Below are positions 23,333 through 35,561 of a stretch of 64,000 bases of DNA, in pieces. Each line of letters opens with the position of its first letter. The first letter of the stretch is position 1. The stretch comes from Rhinopithecus roxellana (taxonomy: Eukaryota; Chordata; Mammalia; Primates; Cercopithecidae), in NCBI RefSeq assembly GCF_007565055.1, contig NC_044552.1:144705358-144769357 (forward strand), read 5' to 3'. Made by a program: the position numbers and the translations under genes. A model generated the notes under the pieces. It worked only from the letters and a program-made list of their open reading frames with translations, had not been told where the DNA came from and made no database searches.

Positions 23333-23372
23333 CACGTGTTCACCAAATTACACGTCACGTCACGTCACGTGT
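23333..23372 (+). repeat. CACGT short tandem repeat with two E-box palindromes
   Basis: 'cacgtg' at 23333-23338, then 'cacgt' three times and a final 'cacgtg' at 23351-23371. It is CpG-containing in AT-rich surroundings, 36-75 nt upstream of the exon B acceptor in transcript sense. CACGTG is the bHLH E-box core and TGACGT is CRE-like; function here is not shown. Confidence 0.8.
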
Positions 23373-24871
23373 AATAAGGGACATCGTCAACTATACCACT
23401 TCTGACCACACTTAGCAAGAAAATGACTAATAGCAAGCATTTCAGCTAAGTTAGAAGCCAAAATGTAAATTTTATGGATATGAATGAAGAAAAATACAAA
23501 GGAAAAAAGATAATTTCTGTAAAACTTAACTGTATAAAAAAAGAAACAGCTTTAAAATTTTCACCTAAGGGAAAAATTGTTACAGTGTATTTGAATTTGT
23601 GCAAAATGTACTTTTAGGCTTTTCACAAATGTCAGATTGATAAAATATAATAGCCTTTGCTAAGATACTTTTTTCTTGTAAGACTGACTGACAAAAAAAT
23701 TACATCCAATGATACAGAGAAAGATAACTTCACAAGTAGCAATAAGATCCTCTGATGGGTTTTACATTATTTAGAATCCATTAAGAAAAAAAAAAAATGA
23801 GATAGAAACAAAGTACATACATGAAATCAAAACTAAACCATGAGAGCACATCCAAAACAATCTCCAATTATCTTAAAATATGTTCCATCTCTCATGCTGA
23901 GGCAATTACTATTTTTCTTTTGTGAGGTTTTTCATGCAAATCTATGATTCTCAGAATAGTTTCTCTTTAGCACCTTTGTTCTTTTAAGTGGAGCTAAACT
24001 TTCACCCCTGCACCTATAAAAACAACAAAACTCCTTCAGTGACTGCTGCAAGATAAGAGTAAATGAAGATTTTCTCAGGTGCAATTTTAATGCTGTTGCC
24101 AAATGGAATTTGTTAATATTGTTATCCTCTTAAAATTAAACACATAACCACCTACTGGCTCTAATATTTTGCTTTCAGTGTAGTTTCCTGGCAACCTATT
24201 ATGAAAAGTCAGACTTTTATTTTCTAAAATACTGAACTTTCATTATATTTTAGAATGAATAAAATATTTCCATTGGAAGACAACTAAATTTTTAGTAGTA
24301 TTTGACATCACTATGTTGGGATGTTATAGTATTTGCAGGCTAGATCCTTTTCTTCCGTTGTCAATAAAAGGTAAGAATGAAAAAATCTAGAAATACCAGA
24401 ATAATCATCTTATGTAAAATATGGATCTAAGCAACACATACACACACAAAAACCAATGGTAATGAAGTTGACAGAAACTAATGGGCTACATTTTCTATAT
24501 CCAGAAAATCTCATGATAGCCTTTAGGAAATATATATGATAGCCTTTAAGAACTAGTGAGAGATGGAGTGGCATAAATACTATTTTTTGTGTGTAAGCAT
24601 TGTCAATATTATTGGACTTTTAAACTACACAATTATTACTTCGATAAAAAATTTAAAATAAAGGAGAAAAGTGAACCAAAAAATCCACAATTAAGATATA
24701 GTGATGCAACACAGGATATAGGATAAAATAAAACTTTCTCTAAAATGCAACGGTACATTTATATGTCTTTCCTAGGTTCCGTAAAACCAAACACTGACAG
24801 CAAGGTAAGCACAAATCAACTAAATTCGCAGAGCAATTACCACTGATGAGCATTAAATGACTATGTTGGTT
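23373..24871 (-). other. UTRN: UTRN intron upstream of exon B, no named element
   Basis: AT-rich unique-looking intron. No exon or repeat recognised. Confidence 0.6.
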
Positions 24872-24919
24872 GGTGGGGGGCAGGGGCGGGGGCAGGGGCG
24901 GGGGCAGGGGCGGGCGGGG
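24872..24919 (+). repeat. G-rich 12-bp minisatellite
   Basis: About 3.5 units of 'ggggcaggggcg', with at least eight runs of three or more G's in under 50 bp, in otherwise AT-rich intron. This fits a G-quadruplex-forming motif on the plus strand. Confidence 0.9.
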
Positions 24920-25351
24920 ATAACAAACCTTCCATCATCTCCTGTTTAACAAACACAGCTTGTGAAGAAGTTGCAGGATGTGACATTCAGGAAATTAAAA
25001 AAAAAAAAAAAGATTATATACATCTGGCACTTAAAGCTTTAATATATGGAAATAAAAAGAGACACAAGAGAAATGGAAAAAAAAGATTTTTAATACAAAA
25101 ACATACACATTTACAAGTCTCGAGCCAGTTCTTTAACTTAGATTATTATGTTGTTAGAGCATGAAGCTCTAGAGGAATAAAAATATTCCTAGCATTTACT
25201 TCCAAAATCACCTAAAAAAATATATAATAATGACATGAAAAATCATGCTACTTAAAAATTGTGAAAAATAGTAGGTAATATAGCAAAATTATTTTTTTAA
25301 ATTTTAGTGGTCAAGATATCTCCCAAACCCAAATCTAATCAGTAAATATGG

Positions 25352-25672
25352 GAGCAGTAAACATTCCTTTCTTTTTTTTTTGAGATGGAGTCTCACTCTG
25401 TCACCCACGCTGGAGTGCAGTGGTGCAATCTCTGCTCATTTACAACCTCAGGTTCAAGTGATTCTCCTGCTTCAGCCTCCCAAGTAGCTGGGATTACAGG
25501 TGCCCATCCCTGCGCCAGCTAATTTTTGTATTTTTAATAGAGATGGGGTTTTACACCATGTTGGCCATGGTTGGCCAGGTTGGTCTCAAACTTCCAACCT
25601 CAGGTGATCCACCTGCCTTGGCCTCCCAAGTGCTGGGATTACAGGTGTAAGCCACCACACCCATCTAGGAGT
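25352..25672 (-). mobile_element. AluS-like element (first of a nested pair)
   Basis: Body about 25370-25666, beginning with poly-T and 'gagatggagtctcactctg'. Its target duplication is 'gagcagtaaacattc' (25352-25366) against 'gagtagtaaagattc', whose second copy is now split by the next Alu (resuming at 26004). Confidence 0.85.
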
Positions 25673-25679
25673 AGGTTTT

Positions 25680-25714
<35 letters not shown>

Positions 25715-26009
25715 GAGACAGAGTCTTGCTCTGTCACCCAGGCTGGAGTGCAGTGGTACAATCTAGGCTGACTGCAATCTCTGCCTCCACCTTCCGGGTT
25801 CACACCATTCTCCTGCCTCAGCCTCCCGAGTAGCTGGGACTACAGGCGCCCACCAGCACGTCTGGCTAATTTTTTGTATTTTTAGTAGAGATTGCATTTC
25901 ACCATGTTCACCAGGATGGTCTCGATCTCCTGACCTCATGATCTGCCTGCCTTGGCCTCCCAAGTGCTGGGATTACAGGCAAGAGCCACCGAGCCCGGCC
26001 CAGGAGTAG
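25667..26009 (-). mobile_element. AluY/S element inserted in the previous Alu's target duplication
   Basis: Long poly-T (25681-25713), body to 'gagcccggcc' (26000). Perfect 'aggagtag' at 25667-25674 and 26002-26009 is its target duplication. Younger than the Alu it abuts. Confidence 0.9.
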
Positions 26010-26639
26010 TAAAGATTCTTAAAACGCTGTGCAAGGGCTGTGCTAGATTTCTTCCTGGGGAAGGGGAAGTCTCAGGAATGTACGGATTTAATGCAAGCCA
26101 CTGAAGAGAAGGTGGAGACCTTAGAACACCTCTTCACTCTGGTTTATCAAATAGGAAGAAGAATTCACACAATGGTAATTAGAATTTAGCACAAAAGATC
26201 AACCAGAAAACACCAATAGACAATTATGTGGAAAGAAATTAAAAACTGAGAGAAGACAGGACATAAAGGTAAATGACTCAGAGAAGGAAGAGCAGAGGCA
26301 GAACTGGCCCTCAGGAAATACAAAACTACTATGGGCATATATTTGACAGGCAAATCCAGATCTTGTGTTGGAGAAAGAAGACAATATGATCCATGCAACT
26401 TAGGTGTACAGTGATTTCTGACTAGGAATTCTAGACTATTAATAGTCCACAAAATGTGCACTGTGTAGGAGTGTGGGGAGGGAAGAGGGCAAAGGAGAGA
26501 TTTGTCTTTGAACTGCATTTTAGATTTCAAAAATTGAAATGGAAATATGTATATATTGGTCTATAGAAAGGATACGTTGGAAAACCAACCCATCAACTCT
26601 CTTTATGGATGGAATTTTATTAGTTTAACATGGAGACTC

Positions 26640-27350
26640 TGACAATAGAGTTATCTCTTTGGCTGGCTATTTGCTCTGCCTGGAAAGCTCTTTCCCGAGA
26701 TTTAGCCACATCACAGATTCCGTCATCCTTTTTAAGGCCGTCTAGAAGGTGAGGCCCATCCACCCACCTTATTGAATGTAGCATTCCACCTTTCCCACCT
26801 CCTACATTTCCCATTCTCATTATTCTGCTTAGCTATCTTTGTATTTCCTAGACCTGTCACCTTCTACTATGCAAGGTAGGTGACATTTCTATATTTCTTG
26901 TTCAGTTTCTCTCTTAGGTAAAATATAATCTCCACTAGACCAGAGACCTTTTCCATTTTTGTTCAGCATGGTAAACAATGCACCCAGATTAATGCCATGT
27001 CTGGGACCTAGTAGAGCCTTGGGGGATCTGTAATGCTTCCTGGGGGAGGTGGTGCCTAAATTGAGTCTTGCGGAGAGAGGAAGGTACTCCCAGCAAAGGA
27101 AACTAAACACTAGCAGAGAATGCAGGAGTGTCACAGTATGTGCCCTCAGGGAACTACAAACATTTCAGTACTCAGAGAGTGGCAGCAGTTCAAGCTGAAG
27201 GTGTGGGCGGAGGTCAGGCCACAGAGACCACTGCAATGCACTGAGACTTATGCACTGAGACTCACTCAACCCAATCATGGGCTATGGAAAGCCGCTGACA
27301 AGTTGGGGGGTATTGTCAGATTTTTATTTTTGTTTTTTATAATATATCAT
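26640..27350. mobile_element. L2 fragments, sense then antisense
   Basis: 26640-27020 reads like sense L2 ('tatttgctctgcctggaaag', 'atttcccattctcattattc', 'ctccactagaccagagacc'). About 27045-27330 reads like the antisense strand ('gagaggaaggtactcccagc'). Boundaries are approximate. Confidence 0.55.
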
Positions 27351-28097
27351 TGTCAGGTCTCCTGGATTCATTAAAAGCAAGTCTGAGTCAGACTTTCTAT
27401 TTTCCTTCCTAACCACACTAAACTCAAGTGCTTCAGAAAAAAAAAAAAAAAAAAAGAAAAACAAAAGAAAGAAATCCTCTCTGTGCAGGGTGCTGGCTGG
27501 AGAATGTCTCGTGAACTCCTTTCATATACCAATGCAGGGAAGTACAGGAGGCAAGCCTGGGCAGGTGGGAACCATGGTAAGTACAAATGTGGGGTTCTGG
27601 CCCTCATGCCAATGCACCACCCAAATATCCTACCAAGCAGCATACATGTAATAATTTTCATTCATATCCTATTTTGTAAATTTAATTTTGTTATTCAATT
27701 TGTCCTACTTCAATTATATTTAATTGTATGTCAGACATAGATTTAACTTTCAACAGCTTTACACATATAATCATTTCAACCTTTACCTCTCTCAATTAGA
27801 CATAAAAGAAAACCTGCATTTCCCAACCACCTGGTGAACACTAATGATAAGATCATTAGACTCCAGCGAGGTGCTTTGTACACAGAGCTACAAAGTGGCA
27901 TTCAGCTTTAAGTCCTAATATCATGTGACTGATATATGGGCCACCTTAAATGCATATAACATAATCTAATTAGAATTTTTCTGTTTTAATGAGTTTATAT
28001 TTTCATTCAAAACAGTTCTGTTCCAGATAATAACAACTTTTGGTGAGGATGTGAAGAAACAGGAACCTTGATGCTTGTTGGTGGAATGGTAAAATTG

Positions 28098-28467
28098 CAG
28101 CCAGTATTAGTCCATTCTCATGCTGCTAATAAAAGCATACCTGAGACTGGGTAATTTATAAAGGAAGGAGGTTTAACGGACTCACAGTTCCACATGGCTG
28201 GGGAGTCCTCACAATCATGGCAAAAGATGAAGGAAGAGCACAGGGACATCTTATATGGTGGGAGGCAAGAGAGCACGTGCTGGGGAACTTGCCTTTATAA
28301 AACCATCAGATCTTGTGAGACTTATTCCCTATCACAAAAACAGCAAGGGAAAAACCTGCCCCCATGATTTAATTACCTCCCACTGGGTCCCTCCCATGAC
28401 ATGTGGGGATTACTACTATTCAAGGTGAGATTTGGGTGGGGACACAGAGCCAACCCATATCACAGCC
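28098..28467 (-). mobile_element. MST/THE1-type solo LTR (ERVL-MaLR)
   Basis: On the minus strand the LTR starts 'tgatatgggttggctctgtg' and ends '...gcatgagaatggactaatact'. It is flanked by a 5-bp duplication 'cagcc' (28098-28102 and 28463-28467). Length about 360 bp. It lies in utrophin's sense orientation, about 5 kb upstream of exon B, and has no internal viral genes. Confidence 0.88.
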
Positions 28468-28975
28468 ACTCTGGAAATCAGTTTGGCATGTCCTCAAAAT
28501 GTTAAACACAGAATTGTCAACGTGACCCAGAAATTCTACACATAGGTATACACTGAAGAAAAAGTAAAACATATGCCCACATAAACACTCTTACATGAAT
28601 GTTTATAGTAGCCTTATTCATAACAGCCAAAAGATGGAGACAACCCAAATATCCATCAACTGCTGAATGAATAAACAAAATGTGATATATCCATAACACA
28701 ATGAATGACATCTTATTCATTAACAAAAATGAATGAAATACTGATATATGCTATAACATGGAAGAATTTTAAAAACATGCTCAGTGAAAGAAGCTAAACA
28801 TGAAAGGGCATAGTGTAAGATTCCACTACCATGCAATGTCCCAAACAGGCAAGTCTATAGAGGCAGAAAGTAGACTGCCGGTTGCTTAAGACTGGGGAAC
28901 TTGGAGAGGGAGGGGAGGGATAGAAATGACTGCTTATTGGTATGGATGTTCTTTTTGGAATATAAACAAGTTATG

Positions 28976-29280
28976 GGCCAGGTGCAGTGGCTCATGCCTG
29001 CAATCCCAGCACTTTGGGAGGCTGAGGCAGGAGGATCACATGGTCAGGAGTTCAAGACCAGCCTGGCCAATATGGTGAAACCCTATCTCTACTAAAAATA
29101 TAAAAATTAGCCGGGTGTGGTTGCGGGAGCCTGTAGTCCCAGCTACTCGGGAGGCTGAGGTAGGAGAATTGCTTGAACCCATGAGGCGGAGGTTGCAGTG
29201 AGCTGAGATTGTGCCACTACACTCCAGTACTGGGGGACAGAACGAGACTCTGTCTCAAAAAAAAAAAAAAAAAAAAAAAA
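28976..29280 (+). mobile_element. AluS-like element
   Basis: Body from 'ggccaggtgcagtggctcat' to a 24-A tail. 'aagttat' flanks both sides. Inserted in the old L1M. Confidence 0.9.
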
Positions 29281-29449
29281 GTTATGAATCTAGATAGCAA
29301 TGATGGTGCACAATTCTCTGAAAATACTAAAAGCCCCCGAATTGCACACTTTAAATGGGTAAATATTATGATATTGGAATACTATCTCAATAAGGTTATT
29401 GTTAAAATAAAACAATAATTCTGTTTTTTACCCAAAACAATTCTCTAGG

Positions 29450-29790
29450 TAATTTGTTTCTTTTTTCTTTTGTACTTTTTTTTTTTTTTTTGAGATGGAG
29501 TCTCACTCTGTCACACAAGCTGGAATGCAGTGCCATGATCTTGGCTCACTGTAACCTCTGCCTCCCAGGATCAAGCAATTCTGTGGCCTCAGCCTCCCAA
29601 GTAGCTTGGATTACATGTGTGTGCCACCATGCCTGGCCAATTTTTTTTGTATTTCAGTAGAGACAGGGTTTCACCATGTTGCCCAGGGTGGTTTTGAACT
29701 CCTGAGCTCAGGCAATCCACCCAACTTGGCCTCCCGAAGTGCTGGGATTCCAGACGTGAGCCACTGCACCTGGCCTAATTTGTTTCTTTT
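29450..29790 (-). mobile_element. AluS-like element with 15-bp target duplication
   Basis: Perfect 'taatttgtttctttt' at 29450-29464 and 29776-29790. Body in utrophin sense, ending 'gcacctggcc' on the plus strand. Confidence 0.93.
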
Positions 29791-29889
29791 CTAGTCTTTA
29801 TCCCCAGTGCATCTGCAAAGTAAGAGTTCATTCTGTATGTTCAGTACAGGCAATAATAAGGTGGCTGCTCCCACTTCAGTGTTTCTAGA

Positions 29890-30090
29890 GCACTTCCTAT
29901 TCCTCTAACACAGCTTGTACTGTGTTAACGTGCATATATTTTGACCATGCATCTGTTCCCTCCATTAAATTGTGAGTTCTTCCATGGTAACATTCAGGTC
30001 TTAATCATTTAAAATCCTCTATTGTGCCCGCCTAGACATATATAGAAAGCACCCAATAAATGCTTGAGCATAATAAATTAAGGAATAAAT
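29890..30090 (+). mobile_element. L2 3' end
   Basis: 'ctccattaaattgtgagttc', 'tctattgtgcccgcctagac' and 'agcacccaataaatgcttga' follow the L2 3' order. Confidence 0.7.
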
Positions 30091-30539
30091 GCTTTCAGAA
30101 TTAAATACTATGTATTTAATATTACAAAATATGTCAGAGCAAGATATAACTAAGTCACCCAATCTGTTCATCTTAAATTGAAATAATTAATGGATTCCAG
30201 TTAGGTCTGTATTTTTTAACTATCTACTTTGCAAATTACTGGTAATAATTTTTTGATGTAAAACTAAGTCTGTGCTATTAATAAGTACTATTAATTCAGT
30301 CTGCTTTTGGTTTTTATTTTAGTAATAGCAAAAATCCTTTTCCCTTTTTAGATAAATAAGGAACTGATCTCACTGTCATGGACGGTATGGATTCAGTCCA
30401 TCCTCCTCATTTTGTCACATCCTCACCCATGAGGTAGCTCCTTAGGGCATGGTTTCAAAATTACTGCCAGTCATTAGAATTGAAGAGCGTTTCCATTATC
30501 ATGATTGTATATCAAACCTATATAAAACTTATAGCTTAA

Positions 30540-30890
30540 AACAGTGACAATTATTTTTCATGATTCTGTGGGTTGGCAATTTGACCTGTTCTTTGGCTGG
30601 TACCACCTGGGATTACTGGTGAGGCTACAGTCATCCTGTAGCTTGGATGGGTGGGGCGGAACAAAACAGCCCCACTCACATGTCTGGAAATCATCACTGC
30701 CTATTGTCTGGAGTACCTCAGTTTCCTTCTCTGTGGTCTCTATTTGCTCTCCAGTATGGTACCTGCTACTCACACTCGGTTATTTAGTATCTGAAATACG
30801 ACTAGTACAACTGAGGAACTGAATTTTAAATTTTATCTAATTGTGTTTTAAATACAAATGGTTACATGTGTCTAAGTGTTCTTATGTGAG
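30540..30890 (+). mobile_element. Ancient repeat fragments (family uncertain)
   Basis: 30540-30640 ('gattctgtgggttggcaatt') resembles a common ancient interspersed repeat that I cannot name. 30790-30880 ('gaggaactgaattttaaatt', 'gttacatgtgtcta') resembles the hAT-like element also seen at 57440-57650. Confidence 0.4.
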
Positions 30891-31164
30891 ACAGCAAAGC
30901 TTTAGAGTTTGCACATCACTGTGTCACATTCTATTGTTTGAAGCATGTCATGAAGCCAGAGCAGATTCAAGAGAATGGAAAAACGCACACTATCTTTTGG
31001 TCACAAGAGCAAACATTTCCCTCTGCATAGGAGTGTGGACACAGGGAGGCATGATTCATTATTATAAAAATCTACCACACAGGATAAGCAGGAGAGAGAT
31101 GGCTGGGCTGAAGATGAGGGCTGGTAATATTTTGTGTAAGTGGTCAGGGAAGGCATCCAAAAGA

Positions 31165-31290
31165 TAGTGATATTTTTAAAAAGACTGGGAGGAAGTGAGG
31201 GAGCAAGCCATGATCTGGCAAAAGAGCAATCTAGGCAGAGAAAGTGGAAAGTGCAAAGGCTCTGAGGCAAGTGCATGCCTAGCTTAGAGA
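31165..31290 (-). mobile_element. L2 fragment, antisense
   Basis: 'aaagtgcaaaggctctgagg' preceded by 'gagcaatctaggcagagaaa' is the complement of the well-known L2 stretch. Short. Confidence 0.6.
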
Positions 31291-31522
31291 CTGGTGCTGT
31301 CAGAGCTGAGTGAGTGAAGAATGAGGGTGACTGCTTCTGTAAAAATATTTTATATCAAGGAAGTTAGGGAAAGAGTCCCTGTGGTTGATGGGAGAGGCAC
31401 CTAGCAACCACATACTTCTCTGTGCAGCAGACATTTGGCTACTTGCTGACTCGAGGCTTGGCCATTGAGCTAAAAGTGCTCTTACATGACAACGTGTCAC
31501 AAAGCTTATGCATTTTGCATTG

Positions 31523-31859
31523 TACAGGTTGAGTATCCCTAATCTGAAAATCCCAAATCTGAAATGCTCCAAAATCTGAAATTTGTGTGCTGAAATGATT
31601 CCACACCTGATACTCTTGCTTTCTGATGGTTCAAATGTATACAAATGTTAGTGCATGAAATTATTTAAGTATTGTATAAAATTACCTTCAGGCTAGGTGT
31701 ACAAGGTATATCTGAAACAAATGAATTTCATGTTTACCCTTGGGTCTCATTCACAAGATATCTCATTATGGACACACAAATATTCCAATATTCCAAAAAC
31801 TCTGAATTTTGAAACATTTCTGATCCCAAGCATTTTACACAAAGGATGCTCAGTCTGTA
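31523..31859 (+). mobile_element. Tigger-group element, both ends and TA duplication present
   Basis: Starts 'caggttgagtatccctaatc' (31525) and ends with an inverted version '..gatgctcagtctg' (31857). It is flanked by TA on each side, as expected of a Tc1/mariner-type element. About 333 bp, no transposase left. Subfamily not resolved (Tigger2/MER28-like). Open frames through it are incidental. Confidence 0.85.
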
Positions 31860-31992
31860 GTGGATATGTGAAAAGACCTTCAATTCCCCTCCCAGACAAA
31901 CTATACAAAGTGAAGTTTTGGCCTCCAAGCAGTAGACCAGCATCAGTTAGAACAAGTGGGAAGATACAAAATAATCTCAAAAAGGAAAACTG

Positions 31993-32276
31993 AGGCTGGC
32001 TGTGGTGGCTCATATCTGTAATCCCAGCACTTTGGGAGGCCAAGGCAGGAGCATTGTTTGAGGCCAGAAATTTGATACCAGCCTGGCAACATAGCTAGAC
32101 CTCATCTCAATAACAACAACAACAATTAGCTGAGACTCCTATAGTCTCAGCTACTCAGGAGGCTGAGGCAGGATTGCTTGGCTCCAGGAGTTTGAGGCTA
32201 CAGTGAGCTATGATGGTGCCATTGCATTCCAGCCTAGGCAACGGAGCAAGACCCTGTCTCAAAACAACAACAACAA
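31993..32276 (+). mobile_element. Old Alu (AluJ-like) with CAA-rich tail
   Basis: 'ggctggctgtggtggctcat' at the start. Middle A-region expanded to (CAA)n near 32115, tail 'aaaacaacaacaacaaa'. Highly diverged. Confidence 0.88.
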
Positions 32277-33668
32277 AGGGAATACTGAAATAGTGTTTTA
32301 GAAGCTGCATGCTCTGAGGTGTTTAGTAGAAGAAGATACCATGCCAAATACCTCAAGAGTCAAAAATAACAACTGGAGAGCACAATGATTATCTTGTGTC
32401 CAACAGAAAACATTCACATTTTCTCCCATCCTTAGGCAGCATTAAAGTATATCATAGATTTTCCAACAACGATTTCCACCAAAAAAAAAAAATTTTAAGT
32501 ACAAATATATACAATATATAAAAAAACATGCTAGGCATAAGAGAAGGCAACAATCAGCTATAAACCCATTCTTTAAGAAACTTATAGTCTAAAGGGGAAG
32601 AGAGAATACTAGCCCAGAACGTGGTTAAGTGCCACAAATCTTGGAAAGAGGTATGCATGGGGTACCAAGGAGCTTCACTATGAATAAATACACAGAGGAG
32701 GGAGGGAGTTCAACCTTCTCAAATACACACGAACTGTGCGTTGAAAAAAAAAAAATTGTAACTAGCTTAAAGGTAATAAGGTGGAAAGCAACTCAAGAAA
32801 ACAAATAGAATAAACACATTTAAGGTAATGTAGTCTCTCATGGCTTTTCCAATTGTGTACCTTCCAAATACTTACTTAAACTAAATGAAGCTCTTGAAAT
32901 GGCAGATTAATGAAGACCTGATTGCAAATATCAGAATGTAGCTACTAAAAATCACAGTTTCCATTCTCAACAGAATTTCTAAGAGCCAGAATTCACTTTA
33001 TTGAAGACACCTTTCCTCCTGTCCCACTCTCTGACTCCTTCGAACTCAGCGTGCTCTTTGGATGCTACAGGTGTGCCTCTGAGTGCCAGGCAGCCGAATA
33101 TTGCTGCTTATTCAACTTTAAATATCTATAGAGAGATTCCCAATTATCCTCCTTTAATGGTCTGGGAACATTTCTCCCCACTTGCTATAACTTAGTGGGA
33201 AGGACAAGAGATTAAAAGATAAGGTATAAAGAAGTGACTGGCGTGACTTAGGGTAGAAATACTCAGAAGTCAATCAGCTGCTCTTCATTTTCTTCATGAG
33301 CGTGCCATCAGCTCACCACATTGGCTGGGTTGCTGACATCACTGACTGAGACCGAATCCTGCAAATCTTTTAATAAGAAAATAGGGTCTAAGAGAATTGG
33401 AGGGAAGAGGGGAATCCCTGCTAATCCCTTCTGTCCTAAACTAGCAGTTGGTCATATGGACTGAGCTAAGAACAGACAAAATGCAAACATGTGGGTGTGA
33501 ACTAAATCCTGGGGTCGCCCCCCTTCTTTAAATAGCAACTCTTTCCTACCCTTTCTTCAATCTAAGGCCATTATCCAAATCGTCCGTATATCAAACACCA
33601 AACTTTGCTAGCATGCACTTTTCTTAAAATTTTCTAAATTACAAAATTAAAATGATAGATAAATTAGA
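32277..33668 (-). other. UTRN: UTRN intron, nothing recognised
   Basis: AT-rich with A-runs at 32481 and 32741. No exon, RNA gene or named repeat seen. Confidence 0.6.
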
Positions 33669-33669
33669 T

Positions 33670-34290
33670 ACTGTCTTCTGTTTAAAATCCTTCCATGGTT
33701 TCCTGTTGCACTTAGAATAAATTCTAAACTTCCTCCCAAGGTCTGGACCCTCCCCACTCTCTGATGTCATCTTCTAATACACCCTCATCTCTAGCTTCAA
33801 AGTCCTTATTTCTGTTCCTAGAACACGCCAAGCTATTTCCTCCTCATGGTCTTTGCAATTCAGAAGGCTTTTGCTTCAAATTTTCTTTCTCTCTCTCTTT
33901 TTTTTTTTTTTTTTTTTTGAGATGGAGTTTTGTTCTTGTTGTCCAGGCTTGAGTGCAATGGCGCCATCTCGGCTCACCGCAACCTTCGCCTCCTGGGTTC
34001 AAGCGATTCTCCTGCCTCAGCCTCCTGCGTAGCTGGGATTACAGGCAGGTACCACCATGCCCAGGTAATTTTTTATATTTTTAGTAGAGATGGAGTTTCT
34101 CCATGGTCAGGCTGGTTTCAAACTCCTGACCTCAGGTGATCCACCTGCCTCAGCCTCCGAAAGTGCTGTGATCACAGGCATGAGCCACTGCACCCGGCCT
34201 TGTTTCAAATTTTCAATAGCTGTGCTCCTTCTCATTAGATTCCAGCACTCAGTATATCCTTTGGATTAATGAATGAAAAAAATGAATAAA
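33670..34290 (+). mobile_element. L2 sense fragment interrupted by an Alu
   Basis: 'aatccttccatggtttcctg', 'gaataaattctaaacttcct' and 'aacacgccaagctatttcct' match L2 sense order. It resumes after the Alu at 34215 with 'aatagctgtgctccttctc'. Confidence 0.75.
33871..34214 (-). mobile_element. AluS-like element with 15-bp target duplication
   Basis: 'ttgcttcaaattttc' (33871-33885) and 'ttgtttcaaattttc' (34200-34214) flank it, one mismatch. Body begins after a CT/T-rich tail. In utrophin sense. Confidence 0.92.
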
Positions 34291-35022
34291 CTGGCATAAA
34301 AGAAAATGTGGAACCTCAGGAGGCCATTGTTAGAAGGTGATCAAGGAAGGAAAACTCCTGCAAAACAGGAGCATTTCATACAAAGTAGGTCTGTGGAAGA
34401 AAGCAGCATGGAGCAACTCTGCAGTAGGAGAGGGAAGCAGTCTTCCCCTTCCGGCCCCCATAGAATACATTATTATCTCAAGACAACATCTGTGTTGTTT
34501 TGCTTTCTTAACAATCTCATTGACCCTCACTGGTGAAAGTCAAAGAAATCCACAGGAGTCACCCCTTTGGACCCTTTAGGGATCCGGCTCCAATGCCACC
34601 TGCACCACCAGCATGAACCACAGCCTTCCCTCTCGGTGATCCAGCATTCACCACACTCCCTCACCTTTTTGCTAACCTGACTCTGGTGCCAGACTGAGCC
34701 CTCACGAAAGGCTGAAATTTGTGCCACAGCAGGTATAGTGGAAAGGCAATAAATTTTTGTATGAATGAATGAGGAGATGTTAAAAATGCCGTTCTGCGGC
34801 AAAGTAAAACCAGAAAAAGATTTGCAGCCAAAGCCTTAGGTACAGTTCAGTCCACACCACACAGGCACACCCTTACCCACCCTGCACCCATAAGCCCTTA
34901 CTTGGGCTTGTCTCTTAAATTCTCTGCATGTTAATCATATCTCTCATTTTACTAACTTCACTGGTGAGACAGTGAATGAAAAGATATTTTGAAACTATTC
35001 AGTGCTGTAGAATAAAAAATTA

Positions 35023-35308
35023 CTTTTTTTAAGAGACAGGGTCTCACTCTGTTGCCCAGGCTGGTACGCCATCAAAGCTCACTGCAGCCTTGAACTCCCA
35101 GGCTCAAGTGATCCTTCTGCCTCAGCCTCTTAAGTAGCTAAACTACAGTTGCATGCCACAATACCAGGCTTTTTTTTTTTTTTTTTTTTTTAGGGACAGG
35201 GTCTTGCTATGTTGACCAGGCCAGTCTTGAACTCCTGGCCTTAAGTAATGCTCCTGACTCTTCCTCCTAAAGCACTGGGATTACAGATGTGAGCACCACA
35301 CCCAGCGC
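35023..35308 (-). mobile_element. Old Alu (AluJ-like)
   Basis: Starts with T-run and 'aagagacagggtctcactct', second T-run at 35169-35191, end 'agcaccacacccagcg'. Highly diverged. Confidence 0.87.
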
Positions 35309-35561
35309 ATTACTATTAAAATGATGCTAATCTAAAATTCTACCATGTTTCTCAGCTCTTCTCTCAGACTGAATTTCTTTCCAAAGCCTCTGTTCACTCT
35401 TACTTGTAGAGGAAGGTTCTAGCCATTTTACCTAGAGCTTTGGTTGACCAACGCCAGAACAAAGCCCTCCATTTGTAAGAACATCTGAAAGTAGATGACT
35501 TAACTCTTCTAAGGGCTAAATTATTTAATTATGAAAAAAATGGGCTGGCTGCAGTGGTTCA

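Larger units (their letters stand above)
28010..29440 (+). mobile_element. L1M 3' region interrupted by an LTR and an Alu
   Basis: ORF2 C-terminal and 3' sequence of an old L1: 'tggtgaggatgtgaagaaac', 'ggaaatcagtttggcatgtc', 'gccaaaagatggagacaac' and 'gcacactttaaatgggtaaa'. It is split by an MST-type LTR (28103-28462) and an Alu (28976-29280), and resumes in register after each. Confidence 0.85.
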
